DNA of 64,000 nt from an uncultured Lachnospiraceae bacterium. GTDB lineage: Bacteria > Bacillota > Clostridia > Lachnospirales > Lachnospiraceae. Position numbers and translations under genes: made by a program. Position 1 is the first letter of the stretch. Every line of letters starts with the position of its first letter. The notes under the pieces were generated by a model that saw nothing but the letters and a program-made list of their open reading frames with translations, ran no database searches and had not been told where the DNA came from. This document shows positions 62,513 through 64,000 of this stretch, in pieces. The stretch spans positions 1 to 64,000 of the forward strand of contig CALWLI010000011.1 in assembly GCA_944381485.1 (NCBI GenBank), given 5' to 3'.

Positions 62513-62998
62513 ATGGCAAACGAATCGAAATCAATGCTTACGTATGCGGGGCTTAAAAAGTATGAGGAAGAGCTTCATGACCTCAAGGTCAACAGAAGAC
62601 AGGAAGTGGCACAGAAGATAAAGGTGGCAAGGGAGCAGGGAGACCTCTCGGAAAATGCCGAGTATGATGCCGCAAAGGAAGAACAGAGAGATATAGAGAT
62701 AAGGATCGAGGAGCTGGAGAAGATCCTTAAGCACGCTGAGGTGGTTGTTGAGGATGAGATAGACCTGGACAAGATCAACGTGGGCAGCAGGGTAAAGCTT
62801 CTTGATATGGAATATGATGATGAGGTGGAGTACTATATCGTAGGCTCCTCCGAGGCAAACAGCCTGAAAGGAAAGATCAGCAACGAATCTCCTGTGGGAG
62901 CGGCCCTTATAGGCCACAGACCCGGAGATATAGTTGATGTGGAGACCCAGGCAGGCAAGCTGCAGTTTAAGGTGTTGGAGATAAAGAGACAGGATTAA
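62513..62998 (+). CDS. greA: Transcription elongation factor GreA
   Basis: This factor stimulates transcript cleavage by stalled RNA polymerase. The 161-residue product has the coiled coil with the canonical acidic tip GDLSENAEYDAAKEEQ (about 44-59), the loop EANSLKGKISNESPVGAALIGH, and a C-terminal FKBP-like domain ending QFKVLEIK-style. AAAGGAG precedes ATG 62513. It is co-transcribed with lysS, whose ribosome site overlaps its stop codon, a common greA-lysS pair in Firmicutes. It is the standard copy; a divergent paralogue is at 36054-36557. Confidence 0.96.
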   Translation: MANESKSMLTYAGLKKYEEELHDLKVNRRQEVAQKIKVAREQGDLSENAEYDAAKEEQRDIEIRIEELEKILKHAEVVVEDEIDLDKINVGSRVKLLDMEYDDEVEYYIVGSSEANSLKGKISNESPVGAALIGHRPGDIVDVETQAGKLQFKVLEIKRQD

Positions 62999-63007
62999 GG
63001 AGTAGAT

Positions 63008-64000
63008 ATGTCGGGAGAGAACCTGAATAATCAGAACAATAGAGATAACGGAAATTCAAAGCCTCAGACCGAGGCTGAGCTCAATCATATCTTGCAGGCG
63101 AGGCGTGACAAGCTTTCAGAGCTTCAGGCCGCAGGCAAGGATCCTTTTGTGATCACAACATATGATGTCAGCAATCACTCTAAGGAGATAAAGGACAGCT
63201 TTGAGGAATTCGAGAACAAGGAGGTTTCCGTAGCCGGACGTATGATGCTTAAGCGCGTCATGGGTAAGGCTTCCTTCTGCAACATTGCGGACAGGGACGG
63301 AAATATCCAGGCCTATGTTGCAAGAGACAATGTGGGCGAGGAGGAGTACAAGGAGTTCAAAAAGCTGGATGTGGGAGATATCATAGGAGTGAAGGGAACT
63401 GTCTTTAAGACAAAGACAGGTGAGATATCCATCCATGTCACAGAGGTAAAGCTCCTCTCCAAATCTCTGCAGGTGCTTCCCGAGAAGTTCCACGGAATCA
63501 CAGATACAGACATGCGCTACAGACAGAGGTATGTTGACCTTATAATGAACCCTGAGGTCAAGGATACCTTTATAAAGCGTTCACTTATAATAAGAGAGAT
63601 CAGAAGATACCTGGACGGCAAGGACTTTATCGAGGTGGAGACTCCCATGCTTGTGGAGAACGCAGGCGGAGCCAGTGCCCGTCCCTTTGTCACCCACTTC
63701 AATGCTCTCAACGAGGACAAAAAGCTTAGGATATCTCTTGAGCTTTACTTAAAGAGACTGATAGTCGGAGGACTTGAGAGAGTATACGAGATAGGAAGAG
63801 TATTCAGAAACGAGGGAACTGATGCGATGCACAATCCCGAGTTTACCCTCATGGAACTCTACCAGGCCTACACGGACTATCACGGGATGATGGACCTTGC
63901 GGAGGGCCTTTACCGCGATGTGGCAAAGGCTGTATGCGGAAGCACACTCTTAAACTACAAGGGCAATGTCATTGATCTGGGAAAGCCCTTTGAGAGAATA
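63008..64000 (+). CDS. lysS: Lysyl-tRNA synthetase, class II (5' part, runs off the window)
   Basis: The first 331 codons are present, starting at ATG 63008 after AAGGAG. The N-terminus has a low-complexity Asn-rich tail ([16 protein letters not shown]), then the family start [19 protein letters not shown] and the anticodon-binding OB fold ([35 protein letters not shown]). Motif 1 follows, with DLIMNPEV, then motif 2 with [29 protein letters not shown]. Motif 3 and the C-terminus lie beyond position 64000. Confidence 0.95.
   Translation, partial: MSGENLNNQNNRDNGNSKPQTEAELNHILQARRDKLSELQAAGKDPFVITTYDVSNHSKEIKDSFEEFENKEVSVAGRMMLKRVMGKASFCNIADRDGNIQAYVARDNVGEEEYKEFKKLDVGDIIGVKGTVFKTKTGEISIHVTEVKLLSKSLQVLPEKFHGITDTDMRYRQRYVDLIMNPEVKDTFIKRSLIIREIRRYLDGKDFIEVETPMLVENAGGASARPFVTHFNALNEDKKLRISLELYLKRLIVGGLERVYEIGRVFRNEGTDAMHNPEFTLMELYQAYTDYHGMMDLAEGLYRDVAKAVCGSTLLNYKGNVIDLGKPFERI

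Noticed and set aside
1-64000. Mobile elements, prophage or defence islands
   Set aside because: I found no transposase, integrase, restriction, Cas or phage structural gene; content and gene style are uniform throughout.

Overview
The window looks like a chromosomal segment of a Gram-positive anaerobe of the class Clostridia, most likely Lachnospiraceae. The evidence is a Firmicutes-type dcw order (mraZ-rsmH-ftsL-pbp-mraY-murD-ftsW-ftsQ-ftsZ), an hprK-rapZ-whiA-HPr cluster, a giant 2-hydroxyacyl-CoA dehydratase activase-like protein of a kind common in Clostridia, BioY/BirA, consensus TTGACA/TATAAT promoters and GGAGG ribosome sites. Base composition is moderate, and the genes use many ATA (Ile) and AGA/AGG (Arg) codons. 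I cannot fix the genus. Coding density is high, almost all genes are on the + strand, and no transposase, integrase, phage gene or CRISPR array is visible.

Layout. 1-1.4 kb: ychF with a strong terminator. 1.5-11.7 kb: division and wall cluster from mraZ to ftsZ, with four 10-bp-spaced MraZ boxes ahead of mraZ and a separate promoter ahead of ftsZ. 11.7-12.2 kb: the only long gene-free stretch; it holds the ftsZ terminator and a promoter-led series of hairpins that may be a non-coding RNA. 12.2-17.8 kb: a small zinc-ribbon protein, class I ribonucleotide reductase nrdA-nrdB separated by a 44-bp tandem repeat, a YggS-type PLP protein and an ATC-hydrolase-like protein. 17.87 kb: tRNA-Arg(ACG) on the - strand. 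18.2-25.3 kb: threonine-aldolase-like enzyme, recJ, a BspA-type surface protein, and thyA-folA with a DNA-alkylation-repair HEAT protein. 25.3-27.0 kb: divergent bioY/birA around four alternating BirA-type half-sites. 27.0-31.4 kb: the 1454-residue activase (- strand).

31.6-41 kb: corA, a rhomboid-like membrane protein, pyk, a Nudix hydrolase, apt, a second Gre factor (- strand), brnQ, a MATE exporter and pncB. 41-47.6 kb: ileS, glgP and an HAD phosphatase. 47.6-49.8 kb: two adjacent G3E (COG0523) GTPases, one with four 15-residue His/Cys repeats and one apparently fused to a YcgQ/DUF1980-like domain. 49.8-53.4 kb: DMT exporter, SIMPL lipoprotein, murB, and murI (- strand). 53.4-56.4 kb: hprK, rapZ, a shortened whiA without its N-terminal domain, and an HPr paralogue with Glu in place of the catalytic His but with the regulatory Ser kept (Crh-like). 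56.5-64 kb: dnaE, pfkA, a small conserved protein, dusB, greA, and the 5' part of lysS, which runs off the window.

Most of the window is housekeeping: wall synthesis and division, dNTP supply (nrdAB, thyA, folA), glycolysis and glycogen (pfkA, pyk, glgP), carbon-catabolite signalling (hprK with a His-less HPr) and metal handling (G3E pair). The observations most worth following are the truncated WhiA, the G3E pair and its apparent fusion, the 44-bp repeats between nrdA and nrdB, the four-half-site bioY/birA operator, a hairpin between the thyA Shine-Dalgarno and start codon, and the unassigned RNA-like region after ftsZ.
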